Source: Solirubrobacter soli DSM 22325
GTDB taxonomy: Bacteria > Actinomycetota > Thermoleophilia > Solirubrobacterales > Solirubrobacteraceae
Reading direction: 5' to 3'
Assembly (NCBI RefSeq): GCF_000423665.1
Contig: NZ_AUIK01000001.1
Coordinates: 400,669 to 464,668 of the forward strand
Length of the DNA stretch: 64,000 nt
Under the pieces are notes generated by a model that saw only the letters and a program-made list of their open reading frames with translations, had not been told where the DNA came from and searched no databases. This document shows, piece by piece, positions 16,793 through 25,425 of the stretch (the stretch's first letter is position 1; each line of letters starts with the position of its first letter). Both the position numbers and the translations under genes were made by a program.

Positions 16793-18606
16793 GCCGGAGC
16801 GCGCAGCGCCACGCCGACGAGCTCGTCCGCCGGGACCGGGCGGCCGAAGTGATAGCCCTGGCCGAGGCGGCAGCCGAGCGCACGGAGCGCATCGACCTGC
16901 TCGGGCTCCTCGATGCCCTCGGGGATGAGCACGAGGCCGAGCGACTCGCCCATGGCGACGATCGCCTCGAGCAAGGCGGTGTCGGTGGTGGCGTCGCGGG
17001 TGAAGGAGCGGTCGATCTTCAACACGTCCATCGGGAAGCGGCGCAGGTAGGACAGCGAGGAGTAGCCCGTGCCGAAGTCGTCGATCGCCAGGCGCACGCC
17101 CAGGCGGCGCAGGTCCTGGAGGCGCTCGGCCTCGAAGTCGGCGACGAGCGAGGACTCGGTGACCTCGAGGACGAGCCGGGCGGGGTTCAGGCCGCCGTCG
17201 GCCAGGGCGGTCGCCACCTCGTCGACGAAGCCCGGCTGCTCGAGCTGTGCGCCCGCGACGTTGACGCTCAAGTACGGCGCGCCGGACCAGAGCGCGGCCT
17301 GGCGGGCGGCCTCGCGCAGGACCCAGCGGCCCAAGGGGACGATCAGCCCGGTCTCCTCGGCCAGCGGGATGAACTCACCCGGACCGAGGAAGCCACGGAC
17401 GGGGTGCTGCCAGCGCACGAGCGCCTCGAAGCCGGCGACGCGGCCCAGGTCGAGGTCGACGATCGGCTGATAGTGCAGGCGCAGCTCGTCGTTCTCGATC
17501 GCGCGCTCGAGCTGCTCGCGGCGGTCCAGGCGCTCGACCGCGCGGATGTGCATGTCCTCGGTGAAGAACGCGCAGCGGTTGGTTCCGGCGGCCTTGGCGG
17601 CGTACATCGCCAGGTCGGCGTTGCGGAGCAGCTCGGGGCCGGAGAGCGTGGTCGCGACGCCGACCGAGGCGCGCAGGTAGAGCCGCTTGCCCTCGAGCAT
17701 CAGCGGAGCGCTCAAGACGGAGAAGATCCGGTCCACGAACGCGTCGAGGTCGGTCACCTCGACGGCGAGGATCGCGAACTCGTCCCCGCCCAGGCGGGCG
17801 ACGGTGTCGCCCTCGCGCAGCGCGTTGCGCAGACGCTCGCCGCAGATCTCGAGCAGCCGGTCGCCGGCGGCGTGGCCGAGCGAGTCGTTGACCTGCTTGA
17901 ACTCGTCCAGGTCCAGGAACGCGACGACGGCGGGCGCGCCGCCGGCCAGCGTGTCGGCGATGCGCTGCTCGAACAGCGGGCGGTTCGGGAGCCCGGTCAG
18001 CGAGTCCTCGAACGCGAGGCGGCGCAGGTGGTCGTCGCGCAGCCGGCGACGACCGGCGCGATCGAGCAGGGCGAGCAGCGCGGTCAGACCGACCACCAGC
18101 AGCGCCATCACCGCGACGGTGCCGATCCACGAGAAGCGATCGCTGCGGACGGCGACCTCGCGGTTGTTCTCGGCGGCGCCGCGCAGGCGGGTGCTGAGGT
18201 TCGCGCTCGCCGCCTCGACGGTCACGTCCATCGCCTGGGCACGCTCGAAGTCGCGGGCGCGCAGCAGCGCGAACTCGTCCTCGATCGCGGGCCGCAGCCG
18301 CTCGAACGCCGCGAGCGCGTTGGCGGCTCCGAGGCTGCCCTTGTGGCGCAGCAACCGAAGCTCGTCGCGCATGGACTCCAGGCGCGCGGTCAGCTCGGCC
18401 TGGACGGTGAGCGGGACGCGGCGGCGCGCTGTCGCCTCCCACTGCAGCGCGCTGACGCGGTTGGCCTCGGCCTCGACGGCGATCAGCGCCATGTAGCGCG
18501 AACGGCGCTCGTCGGCGTGGCGATGCAGGGCGGCGATGCCGAGCGTCGCCGCCGTCGCGACCAGCGCGACGACGGTGGCGATCAGGATGGTCCGCTTCCC
18601 CCGCAT
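16789..18606 (-). CDS. Membrane GGDEF-EAL protein (c-di-GMP turnover)
   Basis: A 605-residue protein with membrane helices at ~6-27 and ~160-182 enclosing a ~130-residue helical extracytoplasmic sensor. The diguanylate cyclase domain has an intact LGGDEFAIL (273-277) and DSLTGLPNR. The phosphodiesterase domain has FEALVRW (EAL at 394-396), NVAGAQLEQPGF, EVTESS, DDFGTGYSS and LKIDRSF, so both domains look catalytically competent. It therefore could make or degrade c-di-GMP. ATG start at 18606. Confidence 0.93.
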   Translation of the reverse strand: MRGKRTILIATVVALVATAATLGIAALHRHADERRSRYMALIAVEAEANRVSALQWEATARRRVPLTVQAELTARLESMRDELRLLRHKGSLGAANALAAFERLRPAIEDEFALLRARDFERAQAMDVTVEAASANLSTRLRGAAENNREVAVRSDRFSWIGTVAVMALLVVGLTALLALLDRAGRRRLRDDHLRRLAFEDSLTGLPNRPLFEQRIADTLAGGAPAVVAFLDLDEFKQVNDSLGHAAGDRLLEICGERLRNALREGDTVARLGGDEFAILAVEVTDLDAFVDRIFSVLSAPLMLEGKRLYLRASVGVATTLSGPELLRNADLAMYAAKAAGTNRCAFFTEDMHIRAVERLDRREQLERAIENDELRLHYQPIVDLDLGRVAGFEALVRWQHPVRGFLGPGEFIPLAEETGLIVPLGRWVLREAARQAALWSGAPYLSVNVAGAQLEQPGFVDEVATALADGGLNPARLVLEVTESSLVADFEAERLQDLRRLGVRLAIDDFGTGYSSLSYLRRFPMDVLKIDRSFTRDATTDTALLEAIVAMGESLGLVLIPEGIEEPEQVDALRALGCRLGQGYHFGRPVPADELVGVALRAPA

Positions 18607-18648
18607 ACTCCCCAGGGTGTTCGGCGGCAGCGGGCGCCGCTTGATGCG

Positions 18649-20040
18649 CTACGAGCCCAGCGTTGCCTTCGTCACCTTCCCGAGCGCGTTGCGCGGCAGC
18701 GCGTCCAGGTAGCGAACCTCGCGCGGGCGCTTGTACGGGGTCAGCAGCGAGGCGACGTGGTCCGCGAGCTCCCGTTCCCCCGGACGGGGGAGGCCGTCCT
18801 CGACGACGACCCAGGCGATGATCCGCTCGCCGAGGTCGGCGTCCGGCTCGCCGGTCACGGCCGACTCGACGATCGCGGGATGCTCGTTCAAGGCGTTCTC
18901 GATCTCGCCGGCGCCGATCTTGTAGCCACCGCTCTTGATCAGGTCCGTCGAACGGCGGCCGACGATCCGGATGTAGCCGTCCTCGGCGCGTGTCGCGACG
19001 TCCCCGGTCGCGAACCAGCCGTCGCGGAACGCTTCCGCGGTCGCGTCCGGGCGATTGAGGTACGACAGGAAGAGGTTCGGGCCGCGCACCTGGATCTCGC
19101 CGACCGTCTCGTCGTCCCAGACGTCCAGCTCGTCGCCCGAATCGTCGACGAGCCGCACCGACACGCCGTCGACCGGCAGCCCGACCGTGCCGGGACGGCG
19201 GTCGCCGGCGGCGCGGATCGCGGTGTTCATCAGCGTCTCGCTCATCCCGTAGCGCTCGACCGGCAGGAGCCCGCAGGCGGCGGAGATCCGCGCGTGGTCC
19301 GCGGCGGGCAGCGCCGCCGAGCCGCTGACCAGGAGCCGGGCCGAGCCCACCGCGCGCGCCAGCGTCGAGGACGCTTCGAGGTCCGCGGCGAGCCGGTGGT
19401 ACATCGTCGGCACGCCGAAGAGCATCGTCGCGCGTCCCGACAACGCCTCCGCCGCCGCCTCGGAGGAGAAGCGCCCGAGATGCCACGCGGCGCCGCCGGC
19501 CCGCAACGGCCCGAGCATGCCGAGGATCAGCCCGTGCACGTGGTAGAGCGGGAGACCGTGGGCGACCACGTCCTCCGCCGTCCAGTCCCAGGCGGCGTAG
19601 AGCGCATCCAGGTTGGTCGCGATCGCCCGCCGTGGCAGCAGCACGCCCTTGGGCGGCCCGGTCGTGCCCGAGGTGTAGAGGATGATCGCGGGCGCCTCGT
19701 CGTCGATCTCGCGGGTCGGCAGCGTCCCCGCCGCGGTCACGTCCACCGGCTCGTCGCGCCCGAAGATCAGCTCGGGCCGCGAGTCGCCGAGGATGTGCTC
19801 GAGCTCGCGCGTTCCGGCCTTGGGGCTGACCGGGACGATCGGGACCCCCGCGGCCAGCGCACCCACGACCGCGACCACCGTCTCGAGCGAGTTCGTCGCC
19901 CACACCGCCACCCGCGACGCACCGGCCACGCGCTCGGCGACCGCGCCCGCCGCGGCACGCAGCTGCGGGTAGGTCAGCGCGTCGTCGCCGACCCGCACCG
20001 CCTCGCCCTCTAAGTCTTCGTTCAAACCTTTCAGGAGCAC
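18649..20040 (-). CDS. AMP-binding acyl-CoA synthetase (malonyl-CoA synthetase-like)
   Basis: A 463-residue ANL-superfamily enzyme that activates a carboxylic acid with ATP and CoA. Visible motifs are LYTSGTTGPPKGV (phosphate loop), RYGMSETLMNTA, GWFATGDVA, SGGYKIGAGEIE and the catalytic lysine in RNALGKVTK. It is shorter than most acyl-CoA synthetases and resembles the MatB (malonate) group, but the substrate is not certain. The start is a GTG at 20040, divergent from the response-regulator gene 56 bp away. Confidence 0.87.
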   Translation of the reverse strand: MLLKGLNEDLEGEAVRVGDDALTYPQLRAAAGAVAERVAGASRVAVWATNSLETVVAVVGALAAGVPIVPVSPKAGTRELEHILGDSRPELIFGRDEPVDVTAAGTLPTREIDDEAPAIILYTSGTTGPPKGVLLPRRAIATNLDALYAAWDWTAEDVVAHGLPLYHVHGLILGMLGPLRAGGAAWHLGRFSSEAAAEALSGRATMLFGVPTMYHRLAADLEASSTLARAVGSARLLVSGSAALPAADHARISAACGLLPVERYGMSETLMNTAIRAAGDRRPGTVGLPVDGVSVRLVDDSGDELDVWDDETVGEIQVRGPNLFLSYLNRPDATAEAFRDGWFATGDVATRAEDGYIRIVGRRSTDLIKSGGYKIGAGEIENALNEHPAIVESAVTGEPDADLGERIIAWVVVEDGLPRPGERELADHVASLLTPYKRPREVRYLDALPRNALGKVTKATLGS

Positions 20041-20096
20041 ACCGAAGTTCTATCCGGTGCAAATCCGCGGCGACCTGCCGATCACCCGGGTCGATC

Positions 20097-20816
20097 ATGC
20101 CCGGCACCACCGCACCCCGCGCCCTTGTCGTCGACGACGCCCCGGAGAACCGGATGCTCGTCAGCGCCCTGCTCGTGCAGCAGGGCTTCGACGTCGCCCA
20201 GGCCGAGGACGGGGAGGCCGCCGTCAAAGCGGCCTCCCTCAATCCACTCGACCTGATCGTCCTCGACCTCGGCCTGCCCGACATCGACGGCGTCGAGGTC
20301 TGCCGGCGGGTGCGCGAGTTCTCCGACGCCCACGTCCTGATGCTCACCGCGCAGGACACCGAGCTCGACAAGGTCGTCGGCTTCGAGGCGGGCGCTGACG
20401 ACTACGTCACGAAGCCGTTCAGCGTCGCCGAGCTCGTCGGCCGCGTGAAGGCCGTGCTGCGGCGCGCGAACAGCAGCGCGCGGAGCCAGGTTGCGACCAC
20501 CGCGGACGAGATCCTGCGCACGTTCGGCGGTCTGACGGTCGACGCCCCGGCCCGCGAGGCCAAGCTCGACGGCGCGGTCCTCGACCTCACCCGCATCGAG
20601 TTCGACCTGCTCGACACGCTCACCGCCGAGCCGCGCGTCGCCTTCAGCCGCGCCCAGCTGCTCGAGCGCGTGTGGGGCGAGAACTGGTTCGGCGACGACC
20701 ACCTCGTCGACGTCCACATCTCCAACCTGCGCCGCAAGCTCGCCGACGACCCGCGCTCGCCCGACTTCGTGTGCACCGTGCGCGGCGTCGGGTACCGGAT
20801 GGGCGCCGGTCGGTGA
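20097..20816 (+). CDS. OmpR/PhoB-type response regulator
   Basis: A 239-residue two-domain regulator. The receiver domain has the acidic pair in VVDDAPEN, the phosphoacceptor Asp57 in VLDLGLPD and Lys106 in YVTKPF. The winged-helix DNA-binding domain (~140-235) contains LTRIEFDLLDTL, VDVHISNLRRKL and VRGVGYRM. It is coupled to the following hybrid kinase gene by a GTGA overlap, so the two likely form a two-component pair. Confidence 0.95.
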   Translation: MPGTTAPRALVVDDAPENRMLVSALLVQQGFDVAQAEDGEAAVKAASLNPLDLIVLDLGLPDIDGVEVCRRVREFSDAHVLMLTAQDTELDKVVGFEAGADDYVTKPFSVAELVGRVKAVLRRANSSARSQVATTADEILRTFGGLTVDAPAREAKLDGAVLDLTRIEFDLLDTLTAEPRVAFSRAQLLERVWGENWFGDDHLVDVHISNLRRKLADDPRSPDFVCTVRGVGYRMGAGR

Positions 20817-23329
20817 ACCGGACAGCGTTGGCGGCGCCCCCGCTCGCGCTGCCCGAAGCCCTCGAGGAGGGCATCCTCATCTGGGACCCGCACGGCGTGG
20901 TCCTGAACGCCAATGAGGCGATGGCGCGGCTGATCGGCGCGCCGGTCGATGCGCTGATCGGCCAGCCGTCGGACCCGAGCGCGCTGCTCGCGCCGGGCGG
21001 CGGCACGATCCCGCCCGAGCAGCTCCCCGCCGCGCGGGTCGAGCGCGCCAAGTCCCGCGTCGACCAGGAGTTCGGCATCCCGCACGCCGACGGCGGTCAC
21101 GTGTGGGTCGCCGCCCGCTCGGCGCCGCGCCCGGACGGGACGATCATCAGCGTCTACACGCCGATCAGCGAGGCCGAGGCCAAGGCCCGCGCGAGCGCGC
21201 GGATCGCCACGCTGGTCGACGACTCCCCCGACCTGGTGTGGATGTTCGACGCGCACGGGCTGATCGAGTACGCCAGCCCGAGCTTCAGCGCCACGCTCGG
21301 CCTGCGCCAGGACGAGGTGATCGGCCGGCTGTGGCGCGCCCTCACCCACCCGCTCGACGTCCCCGTGCTGCGCGCCGCGATCGGCGACGCCGGGCCCGAC
21401 GAGCCGCGCACCGGGATCATCGAGGTGCGCCTGCGCAAGGCCGACGGCACGTGGGTGTGGGTCGAGGGCCAGGCGACGCTGCGCTTCCGCGGTGGGACCG
21501 CGATCGCGGTCGAGATCATCGGCCGCGACGTCACCCGCACCCGCGCCGCCGAGGACGCCGGCCGCCGCCTCGGCGAGCAGCTCAAGGCGCTCGTCGCCGG
21601 CGCGCCCTACGGGATCCTGATGCTCGACCAGACCGGGCACATCGCGGTCGTCAACGAGCAGGCCTGCTCGCTGCTGGACCTGGACGAGCGCCCGGAGGAG
21701 CTGATCGGCCGCGACACTAACGTGATCATGACCGCGATGGAGCGCATCCTCGCCGAGCCCGAGCGCGACGTCGCGCGACTGCGGGAGGTCGCCAAGACCG
21801 GCGAGACCGTGCGCTTCGTGTCGATCGACTGCGCCGACGGGCGCCGGATCAGCTACGACCATGTCCCGCTCGGCGAGGAGGGCGCGGCGGGGCGGCTGTG
21901 GTCGTTCCGCGACATCACGCATCTCAAGCTCGCCGACGAGGAGCAGCAGCAGTTCCTCGCCACGATGAGCCACGAGATCAAGACGCCGCTCTCGGGCATC
22001 GCGGGAGCCGCCGAACTGCTCTGCAACTCCGGGTTGCCGGACGCCGAGCGCGAGCTCGCGGTCGTGATCGCCGATGCCGCGCAGGCGCTGGGCGGGCTGG
22101 TCCGCGACACGCTCGATGTCACCCGCGCGGAGGCCGGCCGTGCGCAGCCCGAGTCCGAGGACTACGACCCGCGGCGCCTGCTGACCTCGATCGCCGGCGT
22201 CCTGCGCCCGAGCCTGCGCGGCCGCCCGCTCGAGCTGCTGGTCGAGGTCGACCCGGAGGTCCCGGACGCGCTGCGCGGCGACCCGGCGCGGGTGCGCCAG
22301 ATCGTGCTCAACCTCGCATCCAACGCGGTCAAGTACACGGAGTCCGGCCACGCGCGCATCGGCGCCCGCATCGACGACGACCGCGTGCTGATCACCGTCT
22401 CCGACACCGGCCGCGGGATCGCCGAGGAGGACCTGCAGCGGCTGTTCGAGCCGTGGACGCGCAACCACACGCGCGCGTGGGCGGGAACCGGGCTCGGGCT
22501 CTCGATCGCCCGCCGCCTCGCCCGCGCGATGGGCGGCGATGTCACGGTGATGTCAGAGCTCGGCACGGGGTCCGCGTTCACGCTCGAGCTGCCGCTCGAG
22601 CAGGGCGAGCTCAGGCCCGTCGCGGCGGCGCGGGTCACGAACACGTTGTCGGCGAGCCGCGTGCTCGTCGCGGAGGACGACGCGGCGCTGCGCAGGTTGA
22701 TCGGCATGCAGCTCGAGCGGCTGGGCGCGCAGCCGACGCTCGTCCCGGACGGGAAGGCCGCGGTGGGCGCGGCGATCGACACGGCCTACGACGCGATCCT
22801 GCTCGACCTGCGCATGCCGGTCATGGGCGGGTTCGACGCGGCGGCCGCGATCCGTGATCGCGACCCGAACATCCCGATCCTCGCGCTGACCGCCGATACC
22901 GCCGCCGAGGACGTCGAGCGCTGCCGCGCCGCCGGCATGGACGGGCATATCGCCAAGCCGGTCACGCTGCCGGCGCTGCGCGAGGAGCTCGAGCGCCGGA
23001 TCGCGCCGGTGATCGACGACGGGCTGCTCGACGAGCTCGCCGAGAGCCTCGGCGGCCGCGCGCTGGTCGACCAGATGCTCCACGTGTACCGGGACAGCCT
23101 GCCGGAGCGGCTCGAGAAGCTGCGCGCGGCGACCGCCCCGGAGACGCTGCGGGAGGCCGCGCACGCGTTGCGCTCCCCGAGCGCCGGCTTCGGGATCGCG
23201 CGCCTCGCGGCGCGGCTGCAGGTCGTCGAGACCGCCGCGCGAGCGGGTCGGATGGCCGAGCTCGGCCCTTCGCTCGTCGCCGCCGCGCACGCCGATCGCG
23301 CGCTCGCCGCACGCTTGAGCACTTCTTGA
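20813..23329 (+). CDS. Soluble hybrid sensor histidine kinase (PAS-HisKA-HATPase-REC-Hpt)
   Basis: 838 residues from a GTG that overlaps the upstream stop. Three PAS-like domains occupy ~1-370 (EEGILIWDPHGVVLNAN, DDSPDLVWMFDAHGLIEY, APYGILMLDQTGHIAVVN). HisKA has ATMSHEIKTPLSG with His ~387, then an ATPase domain (NLASNAVKYTESG, DTGRGIAEEDL, GTGLGLSIARRLA). A receiver domain has Asp ~665 in LLDLRMPVMGG, and an Hpt-type domain has His ~784 in AHALRSPSAGFG. No membrane segment is present, so it senses a cytoplasmic signal. It can run a full internal phosphorelay and pass phosphate to the adjacent regulator. Confidence 0.93.
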   Translation: MNRTALAAPPLALPEALEEGILIWDPHGVVLNANEAMARLIGAPVDALIGQPSDPSALLAPGGGTIPPEQLPAARVERAKSRVDQEFGIPHADGGHVWVAARSAPRPDGTIISVYTPISEAEAKARASARIATLVDDSPDLVWMFDAHGLIEYASPSFSATLGLRQDEVIGRLWRALTHPLDVPVLRAAIGDAGPDEPRTGIIEVRLRKADGTWVWVEGQATLRFRGGTAIAVEIIGRDVTRTRAAEDAGRRLGEQLKALVAGAPYGILMLDQTGHIAVVNEQACSLLDLDERPEELIGRDTNVIMTAMERILAEPERDVARLREVAKTGETVRFVSIDCADGRRISYDHVPLGEEGAAGRLWSFRDITHLKLADEEQQQFLATMSHEIKTPLSGIAGAAELLCNSGLPDAERELAVVIADAAQALGGLVRDTLDVTRAEAGRAQPESEDYDPRRLLTSIAGVLRPSLRGRPLELLVEVDPEVPDALRGDPARVRQIVLNLASNAVKYTESGHARIGARIDDDRVLITVSDTGRGIAEEDLQRLFEPWTRNHTRAWAGTGLGLSIARRLARAMGGDVTVMSELGTGSAFTLELPLEQGELRPVAAARVTNTLSASRVLVAEDDAALRRLIGMQLERLGAQPTLVPDGKAAVGAAIDTAYDAILLDLRMPVMGGFDAAAAIRDRDPNIPILALTADTAAEDVERCRAAGMDGHIAKPVTLPALREELERRIAPVIDDGLLDELAESLGGRALVDQMLHVYRDSLPERLEKLRAATAPETLREAAHALRSPSAGFGIARLAARLQVVETAARAGRMAELGPSLVAAAHADRALAARLSTS

Positions 23330-23339
23330 CAGTGCGTCG

Positions 23340-23359
23340 ACCGGACCTTGAGGTCCGGT
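23340..23359. terminator. Perfect inverted repeat upstream of the chemoreceptor gene
   Basis: ACCGGACC-TTGA-GGTCCGGT, an 8-bp stem with a 4-nt loop, 11 bp after the kinase stop and ~20 bp before the chemoreceptor start. No T-run follows. It may attenuate read-through between the two genes or be a dimeric operator. Confidence 0.5.
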
Positions 23360-23380
23360 TCCGATACCTGGAGCATGAAG

Positions 23381-24568
23381 ATGCTCCGCAAGCGTGATGC
23401 CGTCCCGACCCTCGCCGATGATCCGGTCGTTGCTCAGCTCAAGGACCGTCTGACCAGCCTGCACGACAATTGCCTGACGGACCTGGCCGGTGGACTGCGC
23501 GCGATCAACGGCTCCGACCTCACCGTCGCCGTCACCCCGGTCACGTCGCCGATCGACGCCGTCTCGGACGACCCCACGGTGCAGGAGCTGGTGAAGCTCT
23601 TCAACAGCATGCTCGACGTCGCCCAGTCGGCGATCGGCGACTACAACGCGATGCGCGAGGACCTGCGCGTCGCGCTCGGAGACCACTCCGTCCTGCACGA
23701 TCTCCAGCCGCGCCTCGTCAGCCTGACCGACCACTGCCTGACCGGCCTCGGGACCGGCCTGGCCGCCGTCGCCGAGGGCGACCTCACGGTCGACGCCCAC
23801 CCGGTGACGACCCCGATCGCGGGCGAGAGCATCGGCCAGCTCGGGGAGACCTTCAACCGCATGCTGTCGATGGCCCAGGGCGGGCTGGAGAGCTACAACG
23901 CGATGCGCGGCCGCCTGCACGACCGCGTCGGCGGCATGGTCAACGAGATCGGCGCGCTCGCCTCCCAGGTCGAGGCCTCCTCGCAGGAGCTGTCCTCGAG
24001 CGCGCAGCAGACCGGCGCGGCGATGGGCGAGATCGCGATCGCCGTCGGCGAGGTCGCCCACGGCGCCGAGCGTCAGGTCGAGCTCGTCAACTCCACCCGC
24101 GGCGCCGCCCACGAGGCGGTCGAGATGGCCGAGAAGGCGCGAGAGGTGGCCAAGACCGGCGTCCGCCTGACGGGCGAGATCGCCAAGGTCGCCGAGCAGA
24201 CGAACCTGCTCGCTTTGAACGCCGCGATCGAAGCCGCCCGCGCGGGCGAGGCGGGCCGCGGATTCGCGGTCGTCGCCGACGAGGTGCGCAAGCTCGCCGA
24301 GACCGCGTCCAAGACCGTGGTCGAGACCCGCGCCGCCTTCGACGGCCTCGCCCAGAGCATCGACGACGTCTCGGGCTGCGTCGACCGCGTCGCCGGCGTC
24401 ACCGTCCAGGTCTCCACGGTCGCGGGCGACACGAGCGCCGCCACGCAGCAGGTCGCCGCCTCCGCCCAGCAGTCCAGCGCCTCCACCCAGCAGGTCGCTT
24501 CCACGAGCGACGAGCTCGCCCGCCTCGCGACCGAGCTCAACCGCCTCGTCGCCGAGTTCGCCGTCTAA
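23381..24568 (+). CDS. Soluble methyl-accepting chemotaxis protein
   Basis: About 395 residues, without a membrane segment. Two tandem ~85-residue HAMP-like units (each with a CLT-x-L-x-x-GL---GDLTV core and a YNAMR end) are followed by a chemoreceptor signalling domain. The hairpin tip [19 protein letters not shown] and [18 protein letters not shown] are intact, so it should dock a CheA/CheW array. ATGs occur at 23375 and 23381; the second has GGAG 7 bp upstream and is preferred. It ends at a palindromic repeat shared with other convergent junctions. Confidence 0.9.
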   Translation: MLRKRDAVPTLADDPVVAQLKDRLTSLHDNCLTDLAGGLRAINGSDLTVAVTPVTSPIDAVSDDPTVQELVKLFNSMLDVAQSAIGDYNAMREDLRVALGDHSVLHDLQPRLVSLTDHCLTGLGTGLAAVAEGDLTVDAHPVTTPIAGESIGQLGETFNRMLSMAQGGLESYNAMRGRLHDRVGGMVNEIGALASQVEASSQELSSSAQQTGAAMGEIAIAVGEVAHGAERQVELVNSTRGAAHEAVEMAEKAREVAKTGVRLTGEIAKVAEQTNLLALNAAIEAARAGEAGRGFAVVADEVRKLAETASKTVVETRAAFDGLAQSIDDVSGCVDRVAGVTVQVSTVAGDTSAATQQVAASAQQSSASTQQVASTSDELARLATELNRLVAEFAV

Positions 24569-24575
24569 ACCCCAC

Positions 24576-24596
24576 ATAAAGGGTCTGACCCCTTAT
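24576..24596. terminator. Short palindrome (AAAGGG-TCTGA-CCCCTT type)
   Basis: ATAAAGGG and CCCCTTAT pair with one mismatch around TCTGA, 8 bp after the chemoreceptor stop. The 32-bp segment beginning TAAACCCCACATAAAGG is repeated directly at ~24640 and a related palindrome lies at 47201-47221. It probably serves as a bidirectional terminator. Confidence 0.6.
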
Positions 24597-24632
24597 CTCG
24601 CCGTTAGGTTCATCGACGGCGCTGCGCCGTGG

Positions 24633-24687
24633 CGCAACCTAAACCCCACCTAAGGAGTCTGACCCTTTATGTGGTGTTTAGGTTGCG
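24633..24687. terminator. Long inverted repeat between convergent genes
   Basis: CGCAACCTAAACCCCAC (24633-24649) pairs with GTGGTGTTTAGGTTGCG (24671-24687), 16 of 17 positions, with a second weak palindrome in the loop. The right arm contains the stop codon of the thioesterase-like gene. The position between convergent genes suits a bidirectional terminator; the length and the repeated motif suggest a small dispersed palindromic element. Confidence 0.65.
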
Positions 24688-25409
24688 TAGGCGGGCATGA
24701 GCCAGCGGCGGAGGAGCATGGCGAGGTGGGCGGCGGCGCCGTGGTCGGTGAGCATCGAGTAGTGGTCGCCGCCGCTGCCGAGGCGCTCGACCGGGCCGTA
24801 GCGGTCCCAGCCGAGCGCCGAGCTCTCGGGGAGGAGTGAGGCGGAGGCTTTGACGACGGTCAGCGGTGTGCCCGACGGGGTGTGGCCGGCGATCAGGCGG
24901 TGGTCGCGCAGGACGCGGGTGGAGTGCTCTTCGAAGCAGCGCTCGACCGCGGCGGGTGCGGTGTCGGCGCGGAGGGCGCCGACGGCGATCGCGGCCTCGC
25001 GGATGCCGTCCAGCGTCAGCTCGGACGGCGTCACGGTCAGGCCCTTGCGCGCGCCGACGTACATGGCGAAGGAGCGCAACCGCGCGGCCTCGTCCGGTTC
25101 CTCCGCGCCGGGGGCGGGCGCGTCGAGGAGGACGACCCGCCGGGCGGGCGCGGCCAGCGCGTCGGCGACGGCGCCACCGACGCCCCAGCCCACGAGCACG
25201 CGCGGCGCGCGGGTCGTGCCCAACCGACCGCGCAGCCGCTCGGCGAGCGAGGAGACCGTCAGCGTCGGGTCGGCCGCCCAGAAGCGGTTGACGGTCTCGA
25301 GCTCGAGCACCTTGACCGGCGTCCCGGCGGGCAGGTGCGAGGCGAGCCGCGCCCAGCAGGACGCGGACAGCGCCCCGGGATGGATGACGCACAGCTCCGT
25401 GGCAGGCAT
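24678..25409 (-). CDS. Alpha/beta-hydrolase, thioesterase-like, without the nucleophile
   Basis: A 243-residue protein with the layout of a type II/polyketide thioesterase: a GALSASCWARLASHL opening, a nucleophile-elbow region, and a GGDHYSMLTDH histidine motif (His216) near the end. The elbow reads VGWGVGG (residues 73-79), with glycine where G-x-S-x-G enzymes have serine. Unless another residue serves, it may be a non-catalytic carrier or binding protein. It is transcribed convergently to the chemoreceptor gene, and its stop codon lies inside a long inverted repeat. metX ends 16 bp upstream. Confidence 0.7.
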   Translation of the reverse strand: MPATELCVIHPGALSASCWARLASHLPAGTPVKVLELETVNRFWAADPTLTVSSLAERLRGRLGTTRAPRVLVGWGVGGAVADALAAPARRVVLLDAPAPGAEEPDEAARLRSFAMYVGARKGLTVTPSELTLDGIREAAIAVGALRADTAPAAVERCFEEHSTRVLRDHRLIAGHTPSGTPLTVVKASASLLPESSALGWDRYGPVERLGSGGDHYSMLTDHGAAAHLAMLLRRWLMPAYAT

Positions 25410-25425
25410 ACACCTGTCAGAGCCG

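Noticed and set aside
16264..20371. Long open frames opposite or beside the GGDEF-EAL and acyl-CoA synthetase genes (plus 16264-20013, minus 17375-20371)
   Set aside because: Their translations are Arg/Gly/Asp/Ala-rich without any domain; they are frame shadows of real genes in GC-rich DNA.
20402..24577. Minus-strand open frames of ~690 and ~670 codons across the kinase and chemoreceptor genes
   Set aside because: They lie fully opposite well-supported domains (PAS, HisKA, receiver, MCP) and encode low-complexity sequence.
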